Assembly: GCA_023395575.1 (NCBI GenBank)
Contig: JAEWZA010000169.1
Span: forward strand, 1 to 8,831
From: Bacillota bacterium
GTDB taxonomy: Bacteria; Bacillota; Clostridia; Acetivibrionales; DSM-1351
Reading direction: 5' to 3'
DNA length: 8,831 bases
Positions 1 to 7,208 of this stretch are shown in pieces (within the stretch, counting starts at the first letter, position 1; every line of letters begins with the position of its first letter). The notes under the pieces were generated by a model. It saw only the letters and a list, made by a program, of their open reading frames with translations. It had not been told where the DNA came from and did not search any database. The translations under genes were made by a program, and so were the position numbers.

Positions 1-322
1 GAATAATAATCAATGCATCTATTTTCTTTTTAATGAAGTATTCGATTTGCTCCTTTTGCTTGTCGACATCACCATTTGCGTTTTGTACATTGACTTCCGC
101 ACCTAAGCCTTTAGCAGCTGAAACAAAAACATCTCTGTCCAGTATCCATCTCTCAATAACAAATGAATCAAAACACATTCCAATCTGGATTTTTTTATCT
201 TTAACTCCGGAATTATCTACACTTTTACTATCAGTTTTATTACATGCAGCAGAAGAAATTATCAAAGTAAATATCCCTAGTGAAACCAGAATTATTCTTT
301 TTAAATTTGTTCTCGTTTTCAT
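1..322 (-). CDS. xylF: D-xylose ABC transporter substrate-binding lipoprotein (XylF-like), 3' end cut by window edge
   Basis: The first 107 residues are visible and the frame runs open off the left edge. Residues 1-27 look like a lipoprotein signal: basic MKTRTNLKR, a hydrophobic stretch, then SAAC with the lipidated Cys at 27. After a short polar linker, the mature part from about residue 44 follows E. coli XylF closely by recall: IGM, then ERWxxDRDxFV (57-67), LGAEVNVQNANG (73-84), then QxxQIExxI and DALIII (102-107). The Arg of ERW aligns with a sugar-contacting Arg of E. coli XylF. The protein should capture xylose outside the membrane for a XylFGH-type importer whose other genes would lie beyond the edge. 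The ATG at 322 has an AAGGG ribosome site about 9 bases upstream, inside the end of the regulator gene. The gap to that gene is 5 bases, so co-transcription is likely. The family call is strong; xylose as the exact sugar is inferred. Confidence 0.9.
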   Translation of the reverse strand, partial: MKTRTNLKRIILVSLGIFTLIISSAACNKTDSKSVDNSGVKDKKIQIGMCFDSFVIERWILDRDVFVSAAKGLGAEVNVQNANGDVDKQKEQIEYFIKKKIDALIII

Positions 323-327
323 TATGG

Positions 328-1926
328 TTAACCCTTCTTTCTTTCTTTATAATCCGTTGGAGTAACTCCTACATTTTTCTTAAAAGAGCGACTAAAGTAA
401 TTTGGGTCTGAATAACCCACTTTGCCGCAAATCTCTTTCATACTAAAGTCGGTGTTTGCTAATAAATCCTTTGCCTTATCAATTCGTATATTTGTTAAAT
501 AATCAATAAAATTTACGCCTGTTTCTTCTTTAAAAATTTTACTAAAATAATATGGACTGATATCAACTTCTCGGGATACATCATCAAGTGAAATTTGTTT
601 ATTGTAATTACAATTGATGTATACTTTAGCTTTTTCAATTACGTTAGTGGATCGATCATTCTTTTTACTTACCATATTTAAACAGGATATTCTTATCTTT
701 TCAACAAACCAGTTGCGAATACCTTCCATATCATTAATTTTTAACAGCGATGGAAGATACTCCTGTCTGGATAAAAATTCATAGGTCATTCCGCCACTCT
801 CATAAACGATATGTTCACTCCATAAAATAAACTCTAGCACCTTTAATTTAATATCCATAACATGCTGTGCATAATTAGCTGCCATCCAGTCAAAAAAATT
901 GTTAGCAGCTATAACAGCTCCATTTACATCTCCTGCTTCTGTGCACTCAAAAAGGGACCTTTCATTTTCAACGGGGTAATTATCTTCATAGTCACAAGAA
1001 ATTGCCATATCGTCAACATGAGCAACCACCGTGGTGGTATGGATTAATGCATTTAAAGCTTCATTGTAGGACTCCATTGCCTCATTAATGCTATGAGTTG
1101 CCCCTATACCAATGCGAAAATTAACATTTAACCTTTTTCTTAACACACGAACCATATCTCTTGCCTTATTAATTAGTTCAATTCTGTCATTGTAATCCAT
1201 CTCCAGATGATTTGTTGGAACAAAAACAGGTATTTTATTGGCCATAGCCGAACCTACAATGGAATGTAAGCTGCCTTTAACAATTTCACGAACTATATTA
1301 TAATTATTCTGTAAGTGAACACTTGCTCCTACAGCATTTGTCATATGATTGCCTTCTTGCTCTTCTCCGCTTATAAGTACAATAAAATAGCCGCAATTTT
1401 CTTTTATTTCTAAAAGCTTTTTATAATTCTCAACATCTTTTTTAAAATACTCATTAAACAGTATATTGTTAATGAAACCATTTTCTATAATGGGTACAAC
1501 TGTTTCTAATTTCTCACGAATAATTAACTCCTTGCTTCTTTTCTCCCTCTCTTTTTCAATGATATCCATAGCTTTTTTTATAACTTGTATTATTTTCGTT
1601 CTTGCTACAGGCTTATTTAAATACTCTAGCACTCCTAAATTTATGGCATCCTGAGCATAGTCAAATTTATCATATGCTGACAGAATTATGAATATAGTAT
1701 TTGCATAAAGCTCTTTAATTTCTTTTATAGCTTCAATTCCATTAATCCCAGGCATTTGAATATCCATAAAAGCAATATCAGGTCTGAAATTTTCGGCTAA
1801 TTCTATGACACTACGTCCTGTTTGAGCTGATTCAATAATACATTGATTGCCAAATTCCTTTTCGATTATAAAGCGTAACGAGTCAATAACTATTCCTTCA
1901 TCATCAGCCAGCATTATTTTATACAT
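328..1926 (-). CDS. YesN/LytR-type response regulator with AraC DNA-binding domain
   Basis: 532 residues. Residues 1-120 are a receiver domain with acidic D8 and D9, phospho-acceptor D55 (FMDIQMPG), S83 and K105-P106, so all key residues are present. Residues about 130-425 are a linker module. Its GIGATHSINEAMESYNEAL stretch (273-291) resembles the degenerate GGDEF-like domain seen in YesN and CdaR regulators. Residues 429-532 form an AraC-type DNA-binding domain with two helix-turn-helix units, around 445-470 and 496-520 (GYSDPNYFSRSFKKNVGVTPTDY). I chose the ATG at 1926 because AAAGGAG lies 8 bases upstream. An in-frame TTG at 1974 has no ribosome site, and the receiver begins directly at 1926. 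It follows the kinase gene by 88 bases and precedes xylF by 5. It is the likely activator of xylose uptake genes, equivalent to LytR of the C. beijerinckii XylFII-LytSR system. Confidence 0.93.
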   Translation of the reverse strand: MYKIMLADDEGIVIDSLRFIIEKEFGNQCIIESAQTGRSVIELAENFRPDIAFMDIQMPGINGIEAIKEIKELYANTIFIILSAYDKFDYAQDAINLGVLEYLNKPVARTKIIQVIKKAMDIIEKEREKRSKELIIREKLETVVPIIENGFINNILFNEYFKKDVENYKKLLEIKENCGYFIVLISGEEQEGNHMTNAVGASVHLQNNYNIVREIVKGSLHSIVGSAMANKIPVFVPTNHLEMDYNDRIELINKARDMVRVLRKRLNVNFRIGIGATHSINEAMESYNEALNALIHTTTVVAHVDDMAISCDYEDNYPVENERSLFECTEAGDVNGAVIAANNFFDWMAANYAQHVMDIKLKVLEFILWSEHIVYESGGMTYEFLSRQEYLPSLLKINDMEGIRNWFVEKIRISCLNMVSKKNDRSTNVIEKAKVYINCNYNKQISLDDVSREVDISPYYFSKIFKEETGVNFIDYLTNIRIDKAKDLLANTDFSMKEICGKVGYSDPNYFSRSFKKNVGVTPTDYKERKKG

Positions 1927-2014
1927 CTGTAATTCTCCTTTTGTGTATTCTCTATTTGAATATTCTACACTCAAGTCACTCTACATTTTAAAATTTCATA
2001 AATATTTCTATCTT

Positions 2015-3526
2015 CTACACTTGGAAAACCTCACTTTCGTAAGGTATAACTATCAAAACCTCTGTACCCTTGTTTTCTCCTTCACTGATTATTTTAATAA
2101 CATCCTTTTTGTCATAAAACAACCTAAGCCGTCCTATAACATTATCCAGCCCAACACCATTGGAATCTGCAGTTAAATCATCTGTTCTTAGTTTGCTGTT
2201 GATTATCTTATCAATCAATTCCTGAGACATACCCACACCATTGTCTTTTATACTTATACAAACATTATTTTCTTTACTATATACAGATAACTCAATTAGT
2301 CCCTGCCAATCAATATTTCTGATTCCGTAATTTATGCTATTCTCTACAATGGGCTGCAAAATCATGCTTGGAACATGTATTTTTAGATATTCTCTTTCAA
2401 TATTTTTATTATAATGAATTTTACCTGAAAAACGTACATTCAGAATATATATATAATTATCTATCAGTTCTAGTTCTTCCCTAAGAGTAACAGTATCATT
2501 ATTTTTTCTAACATTATATCTGAAGAAATCAGCCACATGCTGTACGTATTCATAGGTTTTGTCAGCGCCCTCCATCATAGCAAGTTGAGCTCCAGCATTT
2601 AATGTGTTAAATAGAAAATGAGGATTAATCTGTGCTTGTAAGTATTTGAGCTGAGCATCCTTAAGATGGTTTTGCATAAGCAATTGTTTTTCCTCCATTT
2701 TTCTCTCTTTGTTCATACCATCTTTAAGTTTTTCAATATAAACTTGTATACTTAGCACCATTTTATTAAAAGCTGTACTAACCACACCAACTTCATCTTT
2801 TGTATAAACCTTTACCAATTCAATTTCAAAATTTCCATTAGCCACTTGATTAGCTGTACTAGCTAAAATCTTTAACGGATTTGTTATGGTTCTAGTCACC
2901 ATAATAACCAAAATAACACTTAATAATGCAACAACTATCATAATAATAATATTAATTGTTTCTATATACTGAAGAGATTCAGCAAGAATCTTATAGTTTA
3001 AGGAGTTATTCTTAAATTGCTCATTATTCAGACTATATATATATACATTTATATAATTATATAATTTAGAAGCATTTTCATAGCGCACTTTATATTTTTC
3101 TACATTTCGTCCTCGCTTTGCCTCAATAGCCTGATTTGCTAGCTTTAAGTATTCGTAAGACATTGTTCTAATATTTCGTTCCATTACTTTCATAGGATTA
3201 TTAGTTATATCAGAATTTGTATTGCTTATAAGGTTAGTATAATCCTGCTCATATCTGTAATAGTCATTTATGGAATCAGAAGTTTTTGTATTCAAATAAT
3301 CAGTAAGACTTACATGCAAATCTTCAAGAGTATCAACCATTTCGTTTAACCGTATATTACCAAAATATACTTGTTCTAGCTGATTAACCATAGTATTCAC
3401 ATTAAAGTACATAAATATATTCACAGTTAATATAATCAGCGACGTTGCAATAAACACCGTAATTAATTTACCTTGAATAGTAAAGCTCTGGATTCTGTTT
3501 TTGATTCTATTCATTAATCGATTCAT
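2015..3526 (-). CDS. LytS/YesM-type sensor histidine kinase, probable xylose sensor partner
   Basis: 503 residues. A membrane segment at about 20-41 and a second at about 190-210 enclose an extracytoplasmic domain of about 150 residues that lacks obvious sugar-binding motifs and looks helical. A HAMP linker follows (about 211-265), then the His_kinase domain with QINPHFLFNTLN; H303 is the likely phosphorylation site. The ATPase part has QPIVENSINYG (N396), DNGVGM (about 428) and NGVGLDNV. The best start is the ATG at 3526, where GGGAG lies 6 bases upstream. The in-frame ATG at 3553 lacks a ribosome site. This makes the gene overlap the binding-protein gene by 20 bases, suggesting translational coupling. 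In the C. beijerinckii system the kinase senses xylose through the anchored binding protein rather than directly; the domain layout here fits that. The kinase class is certain, the ligand inferred. Confidence 0.93.
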   Translation of the reverse strand: MNRLMNRIKNRIQSFTIQGKLITVFIATSLIILTVNIFMYFNVNTMVNQLEQVYFGNIRLNEMVDTLEDLHVSLTDYLNTKTSDSINDYYRYEQDYTNLISNTNSDITNNPMKVMERNIRTMSYEYLKLANQAIEAKRGRNVEKYKVRYENASKLYNYINVYIYSLNNEQFKNNSLNYKILAESLQYIETINIIIMIVVALLSVILVIMVTRTITNPLKILASTANQVANGNFEIELVKVYTKDEVGVVSTAFNKMVLSIQVYIEKLKDGMNKERKMEEKQLLMQNHLKDAQLKYLQAQINPHFLFNTLNAGAQLAMMEGADKTYEYVQHVADFFRYNVRKNNDTVTLREELELIDNYIYILNVRFSGKIHYNKNIEREYLKIHVPSMILQPIVENSINYGIRNIDWQGLIELSVYSKENNVCISIKDNGVGMSQELIDKIINSKLRTDDLTADSNGVGLDNVIGRLRLFYDKKDVIKIISEGENKGTEVLIVIPYESEVFQV

Positions 3527-4601
3527 CGGTGACTCCCAAGTATTCTCTGACATTATCGGCAGTAATTACTGAAATGTTCACATCAAAATATGAATTAACA
3601 TGTCCTGTTTTTTTATACTCTTCTAATGCCTCAGCGCAACCCATTCCAATTTGCTCAGTATCTACAGTAATAGTAGAATAGATTACATTACGATCAATAG
3701 CAGTTAAAATGGTATTTGTATCATGATACCCAATTATATTTGTTTTTCCAACCTTGTTGTAATCGACTACTCCCTGGTAAACACAAGTTGTATTAAGTTC
3801 ATCCATACATATTATTATATCAGGAATATTTTCTTCATTTATAAAAATGTCTCTAATGGATTCCTCTGCAGCAAAAGGTGTATTATTACTAATAGCAACT
3901 GTTGCTAAATCTATATTTTTTTGATTTTCGCAATTCTTAATACCATCTTTAATACCTGAAAAAACAATATTCTGCATGTTGTTATCAGTATTTTTATTCA
4001 TCAATACCAGTACAGTTGTTTTTGATGAATTAATTTTACCTGCAGGAAGGTTTTTTACGATATTACAAACCTGTTGCCCATATTCCAGTCCCAGATTATA
4101 GCTATTAACTCCTACAAAGCTTTTTCTTGTGCTGGTATTATTATCGTTTACAGCTGTAATAACAGGAATATTAGCATCACTCGCTTCATTAATTAGTTCT
4201 GTCAATTCTGCACTTTCATTGGCTTCCAAAATAATACCATCAACTTTAGAATTAATTGCTATTCTCATAAGATCTGCAGTGGAGTATTCCATGCTTAAAT
4301 TATTCCCAAGCATTTCTATATAGCTATTTTCATTTAAAGCATCTTTAGCTCCTTCAAATATACTTTTCCAAAAATATGATTTTCTGTTTTCGGAAATAAA
4401 CACATAATAGTTGTCAAATGTATCGTATTTTTCTCCAATAAGCTCTTTTTTATTACTATCTGTAAGCTTATTCAAGTATACTAAACATCCCGCAGTTAAT
4501 AAGAGTAGACAAACAACAAAACATAAGGTCACAATTAAAATAATCTTGTTATGATCTCTGAAATTCAATATATGTTTTTTATTAATTTTTCTTTTGATCA
4601 T
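3507..4601 (-). CDS. Membrane-anchored sugar-binding sensor protein (XylFII-like)
   Basis: 364 residues. The N-terminus is strongly basic (residues 1-19), followed by one hydrophobic segment at about 19-43. The remainder is a periplasmic-binding-protein fold of the ribose/xylose type (Peripla_BP_4, about 60-345), with typical stretches such as FWKSIFEGAKDAL, INSKVDGIILEAN, IPVITAVND, VGVNSYNLGLEYGQQV, IGYHDT and VDTEQIGMGCAEAL. No permease or ATPase gene is next to it; a histidine kinase is. That context points to a sensory co-receptor rather than a transport protein, as XylFII is for LytS. TAGC (36-39) inside the hydrophobic segment resembles a lipobox, so the anchor could be a lipid instead of a helix. 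The start at 4601 is forced by an in-frame TAA two codons upstream. The nearest purine run (TGGG) is a weak ribosome site, while a strong one 38-45 bases upstream serves a mini-ORF instead. Confidence 0.88.
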   Translation of the reverse strand: MIKRKINKKHILNFRDHNKIILIVTLCFVVCLLLLTAGCLVYLNKLTDSNKKELIGEKYDTFDNYYVFISENRKSYFWKSIFEGAKDALNENSYIEMLGNNLSMEYSTADLMRIAINSKVDGIILEANESAELTELINEASDANIPVITAVNDNNTSTRKSFVGVNSYNLGLEYGQQVCNIVKNLPAGKINSSKTTVLVLMNKNTDNNMQNIVFSGIKDGIKNCENQKNIDLATVAISNNTPFAAEESIRDIFINEENIPDIIICMDELNTTCVYQGVVDYNKVGKTNIIGYHDTNTILTAIDRNVIYSTITVDTEQIGMGCAEALEEYKKTGHVNSYFDVNISVITADNVREYLGVTDESINE

Positions 4602-4621
4602 TGTTTACCCATGTCTGTAAT

Positions 4622-4646
4622 CTAGAGCATGGACTGGACACCTCCT
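4622..4646 (-). promoter_or_regulatory. Strong ribosome binding site driving a dipeptide leader ORF
   Basis: AGGAGGT at 4646-4640, part of AGAGGAGGTG and a near-perfect anti-Shine-Dalgarno match, is followed after 9 bases by ATG CTC TAG (4630-4622). That is a complete Met-Leu ORF. A second mini-ORF, ATG GGT AAA CAA TGA (4612-4598), overlaps the start codon of the binding-protein gene as ATGA. The real gene has only a weak site of its own, so it may be reached by reinitiation. The sequence is plain; the mechanism is inferred. Confidence 0.4.
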
Positions 4647-4667
4647 CTTTATAGAATTTTATAGCGC

Positions 4668-4692
4668 CTAGCTTAAGTATAATAGCTAGCTT
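4668..4692. repeat. Short direct repeat CTAGCTT, possible operator
   Basis: CTAGCTT occurs at 4668-4674 and 4686-4692, 18 bases start to start. CTAGCT (4668-4673) also pairs with AGCTAG (4684-4689) as an inverted repeat. It lies 67-91 bases before the binding-protein start, where an operator or a small leader hairpin could act. No family match is known to me. Confidence 0.3.
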
Positions 4693-4848
4693 CAATATGA
4701 TATTTTTCGATTGTAGAAAAATTAGCGATATGTAAGCGGGGCAGGAAATTTTCTAACCACCTAAAAAAGCGATACCTACCACTTTAATATATGAAATAAA
4801 TTTTTATGTATCGTTTATTTAAACAAAGGCCGATGTATAACATTCTTT

Positions 4849-4892
4849 AACCACAATTATTAAATAATTATACTTAACAATATAATGTGGTT
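4849..4892. repeat. Inverted repeat AACCACA...TGTGGTT
   Basis: The arms AACCACA (4849-4855) and TGTGGTT (4886-4892) are perfect over 7 bases and extend to about 11 (AACCACAATTAT against ATAATGTGGTT) with one bulge. The loop is about 22 bases. It lies about 67-110 bases downstream of the lepA stop. No T-run follows on the minus strand, so it is a poor intrinsic terminator and could equally be an operator. Confidence 0.35.
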
Positions 4893-4958
4893 GAGTTAAT
4901 TATACAACAGCCCTATTTATATAATTCATAACGCCTAAATTCAAAATGAATATTTTAA

Positions 4959-6767
4959 TTAATCCAACTTCAATACACTCATAAATGCCTCTTGCGGAAC
5001 CTCTACGGAGCCAACCTGACGCATACGTTTCTTACCTTCCTTTTGCTTTTCAAGAAGCTTTCTCTTTCTGGTAATATCTCCTCCATAGCATTTTGCAAGA
5101 ACGTCTTTTCTAAATGCCTTTACTGTTTCACGAGCAATAATCTTCCCACCTATGCATGCTTGAATTGGTATTTCAAACATCTGTCTAGGAATTGATTCTT
5201 TAAGCTTTTCCGCCATTCTTCTTCCACGAGAAACAGATTTTTCCCTATGAACTATAAAGGACAAGGCATCCACAATTTCCCCATTAAGCATTATATCAAG
5301 CTTTACCAAGTCAGATTCTCTGTAGCCTAAAAGCTCGTAATCAAATGATGCATATCCCTTTGTTCTGGACTTAAGAGCATCAAAGAAATCAAAAATAATC
5401 TCATTCAAAGGCATATCATATGTCAAAACCGTTCTTGTTTCATCGAGATATGACATATCCTTATATACACCTCTTCTGTCTTGACATAGCTCCATAATAT
5501 TGCCTATGAATTCAGTCGGAACCATAATAGTTGCTTTTACAATTGGTTCTTCCATCATATCTATCTCTGTCACAGGTGGAAGATTGGTAGGATTGTCTAT
5601 CATCAATACCTCACCTTTTACAGTAGTGACTCTGTATATAACACTTGGAGCGGTAGTTACCAAATCAAAATTGTACTCTCTCTCTAGTCTCTCCTGTATA
5701 ATTTCCATATGCAAAAGCCCTAAGAACCCACATCTAAAGCCGAAACCTAATGCAACAGAGGTCTCAGGCTCAAAAGTCAGTGCAGCATCATTTAATTGGA
5801 GCTTTTCAAGAGCATCTCTTAAGTCTCCATATCTTGAGCCATCTGCCGGATAAATTCCGCAGAAAACCATAGAATTTACCTTTTTATAACCCTCTAGCGG
5901 TTCTTTTGCAGGATTGTCTACCAATGTAATAGTATCTCCAACCTGAGTGTCCCTAACATTTTTTATACTAGCTGCTATATAACCTACATCACCCGCCCTA
6001 AGCTCATTAGCAGGCGTCAATCCTCCCGGTTTCATATATCCCATCTCAGTTATAAGGAATTCCTTCTTGGTATTCATCATCAGGATAGTATCTCCTGATT
6101 TTACAGTACCTTCCTTAACTCGCATATATACAATAACACCCTTATAGCTATCATAGAAGGAATCAAAAATAAGTGCCCGTAATGGTGCCTCCTCATCTCC
6201 TTCAGGACATGGAATCATATTCACTATTTTTTCTAGAACCTCATCTATATTAATACCATTCTTAGCTGAAACAAGCGGAGCTTCAGATGCATCTAAACCA
6301 ATAACATCCTCAATCTCTTTTTTCACTTCATCAGGCTGCGCGCTAGGCAAGTCAATCTTGTTTATAACAGGCATTACTTCAAGGTTGTGATCAATTGCTA
6401 AATATACATTTGCTAAAGTCTGAGCCTCAATGCCTTGAGCAGCATCTACAACAAGAATTGCTCCCTCACAGGCAGCCAAGCTTCTGGACACCTCATAATT
6501 AAAATCAACATGACCCGGTGTATCAATCAAGTTATATATATATTCATGTCCATCAGGGGCTTTGTATACCATTCTGACAGCTTGTGCTTTTATAGTTATT
6601 CCTCTTTCTCTCTCAAGATCCATGTTGTCCAATACCTGTTCTTGCATTTCCCTAGAAGTGAGAACACCTGTTTTTTCAATTAGTCTATCTGCAAGAGTAG
6701 ATTTTCCATGGTCAATATGAGCAACTATGCAAAAATTTCTTATATATTTTTGTCTTTCACTTGGCAT
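4959..6767 (-). CDS. lepA: Elongation factor 4 (LepA), ribosome-associated GTPase
   Basis: 602 residues, full length for LepA. The G domain has AHIDHGKS (16-23), the switch I motif RGITI (55-59), DTPGH (82-86), NKID (136-139) and SAK (about 167). The remaining EF-G-like domains and the LepA-specific C-terminal domain (ending QEAFMSVLKLD) are intact. LepA is a translational GTPase that binds the ribosome and affects elongation or initiation quality, with back-translocation reported in vitro. The ATG at 6767 has GGAGG 7 bases upstream. An extended -10 promoter lies about 60 bases before the start, so the gene can be transcribed independently of spoIIP. The position after spoIIP is a familiar clostridial arrangement. 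No terminator is evident after its stop. Confidence 0.98.
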   Translation of the reverse strand: MPSERQKYIRNFCIVAHIDHGKSTLADRLIEKTGVLTSREMQEQVLDNMDLERERGITIKAQAVRMVYKAPDGHEYIYNLIDTPGHVDFNYEVSRSLAACEGAILVVDAAQGIEAQTLANVYLAIDHNLEVMPVINKIDLPSAQPDEVKKEIEDVIGLDASEAPLVSAKNGINIDEVLEKIVNMIPCPEGDEEAPLRALIFDSFYDSYKGVIVYMRVKEGTVKSGDTILMMNTKKEFLITEMGYMKPGGLTPANELRAGDVGYIAASIKNVRDTQVGDTITLVDNPAKEPLEGYKKVNSMVFCGIYPADGSRYGDLRDALEKLQLNDAALTFEPETSVALGFGFRCGFLGLLHMEIIQERLEREYNFDLVTTAPSVIYRVTTVKGEVLMIDNPTNLPPVTEIDMMEEPIVKATIMVPTEFIGNIMELCQDRRGVYKDMSYLDETRTVLTYDMPLNEIIFDFFDALKSRTKGYASFDYELLGYRESDLVKLDIMLNGEIVDALSFIVHREKSVSRGRRMAEKLKESIPRQMFEIPIQACIGGKIIARETVKAFRKDVLAKCYGGDITRKRKLLEKQKEGKKRMRQVGSVEVPQEAFMSVLKLD

Positions 6768-6824
6768 CCGTTAACCTCCACACGCTCAATTAAAATCATT
6801 AAATAGCTTTTTACTGCGCAATTA

Positions 6825-6852
6825 ATTATACCATACCATTGTAAAGGTGCAA
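6825..6852 (-). promoter_or_regulatory. lepA promoter, extended -10 type
   Basis: On the minus strand TTGCAC (6852-6847) is followed by 16 bases and a perfect TATAAT (6830-6825). The -10 is preceded by TGG, giving the extended form TGnTATAAT. The predicted start near 6818 leaves about 50 bases to the lepA ATG. The -35 matches only in TTG, so the extended -10 carries the call. Confidence 0.65.
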
Positions 6853-6862
6853 TATAGATATT

Positions 6863-6880
6863 CCAAGAAATATGCCTTGG
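6863..6880. repeat. Small inverted repeat CCAAG...CTTGG
   Basis: CCAAG (6863-6867) and CTTGG (6876-6880) can pair around an 8-base loop, just upstream of the lepA promoter and touching the left terminal repeat of the fold-back block. It is too weak to call a terminator. Confidence 0.2.
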
Positions 6881-6923
6881 GCTGTTGCAAAACAAGAAAT
6901 AATATAATCAAAAGTAAACTACT

Positions 6924-7173
6924 TAAATAGCACTCCCGTGCAATATATATCTATAGCTTCTCCCGAAATTGAGGCTGAAATAATTGCGGTGAAGAACAAG
7001 CACTTCCGCCGACCGTATTACCAAGGCCTCCTTGTCTCGGGTCAATACTCACTGCTACATCCTGTAGCAGTGTCGGCTGCACTACTTATTCTTCACCTAT
7101 TATTTCTACCATCAATTTCTAACCGAGCTTCGCAATTAGATATATATTACACTCATGTACTATTTATTGCAAT
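6924..7173 (-). ncRNA. Candidate structured non-coding RNA (minus strand)
   Basis: The outer stem pairs 6924-6933 with 7157-7166 and 6938-6953 with 7137-7152. It continues through 6965-6972 with 7112-7119, 6977-6984 with 7099-7106, and 6988-7000 with 7085-7097. GCCGA/TCGGC (7008-7012, 7073-7077) closes a junction holding two hairpins. One is a perfect 10-base-pair stem at 7050-7072. The other pairs 7015-7019 with 7044-7048 and 7022-7026 with 7030-7034. CTCGG (7036-7040) in a hairpin side loop can pair with CCGAG (7123-7127) in the main-stem internal loop as a pseudoknot. All four C/A mismatches in these stems and the terminal repeat become G-U on the minus strand. The core looks more GC-rich than its surroundings. 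I cannot assign a class; the size, host group and pseudoknot make the clostridial raiA RNA one class worth comparing. A transcribed fold-back element remains the alternative. Confidence 0.5.
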
Positions 7174-7179
7174 AAGACA

Positions 7180-7208
7180 TCTATACAGATGAATGTGATT
7201 TGCAACAA
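7180..7208 (-). promoter_or_regulatory. Possible promoter of the structured RNA
   Basis: TTGTTG (7208-7203), 17 bases, then TATAGA (7185-7180) on the minus strand. A transcript would start near 7173, seven bases before the outer stem begins at 7166. Each box is only a partial match; the placement is what makes it suggestive. Confidence 0.35.

Larger units (their letters stand above)
4602..4958 (-). promoter_or_regulatory. Leader and presumed control region of the sensor/xylF operon
   Basis: This 357-base gap between lepA and the sensor operon has no gene of note. It holds several repeats: AGCGATA at 4724-4730 and 4768-4774, CTAGCTT at 4668-4674 and 4686-4692, and AACCAC at 4755-4760 and 4849-4854 with an inverted copy at 4887-4892. 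The best promoter-like match on the minus strand is TTGTAT (4907-4902), 17 bases, TATATT (4884-4879). Its -35 is poor and it would leave a leader of about 270 bases. Near the gene lie a strong AGGAGGT (4646-4640) and two tiny ORFs. I see no convincing T-tailed terminator for lepA here. That the operon is controlled from this region is inferred from its position. Confidence 0.4.

Noticed and set aside
33..365. A 110-residue plus-strand reading frame
   Set aside because: It is antisense to xylF, whose lipoprotein signal and conserved ERW, DRD and NANG motifs are clear on the minus strand.
1927..1974. N-terminal extension of the response regulator from the TTG at 1974
   Set aside because: It has no ribosome site, and the extension would contain the clear AAAGGAG that serves the ATG at 1926.
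3527..3553. Longer kinase start at the ATG at 3553
   Set aside because: No purine-rich site precedes it, whereas GGGAG is well placed for the ATG at 3526.
4731..4744. Possible catabolite (cre) site, TGTAAGCG
   Set aside because: Only the left half fits the CcpA consensus; the following GGGCAG breaks the right half completely.
4739..4913. A second small mobile element between GGGC at 4739 and CAACAGCCC at 4905-4913
   Set aside because: The supposed ends agree only in a few bases and need an indel to align; only the 9-base match on the right is solid.
5500..5853. A 117-residue plus-strand reading frame
   Set aside because: It is antisense to the conserved middle of lepA and is a shadow.
6938..7192. 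An 84-residue plus-strand reading frame inside the non-coding block
   Set aside because: It starts at GTG with no ribosome site, has no recognisable family, and is fully explained by the two arms of the fold-back structure.
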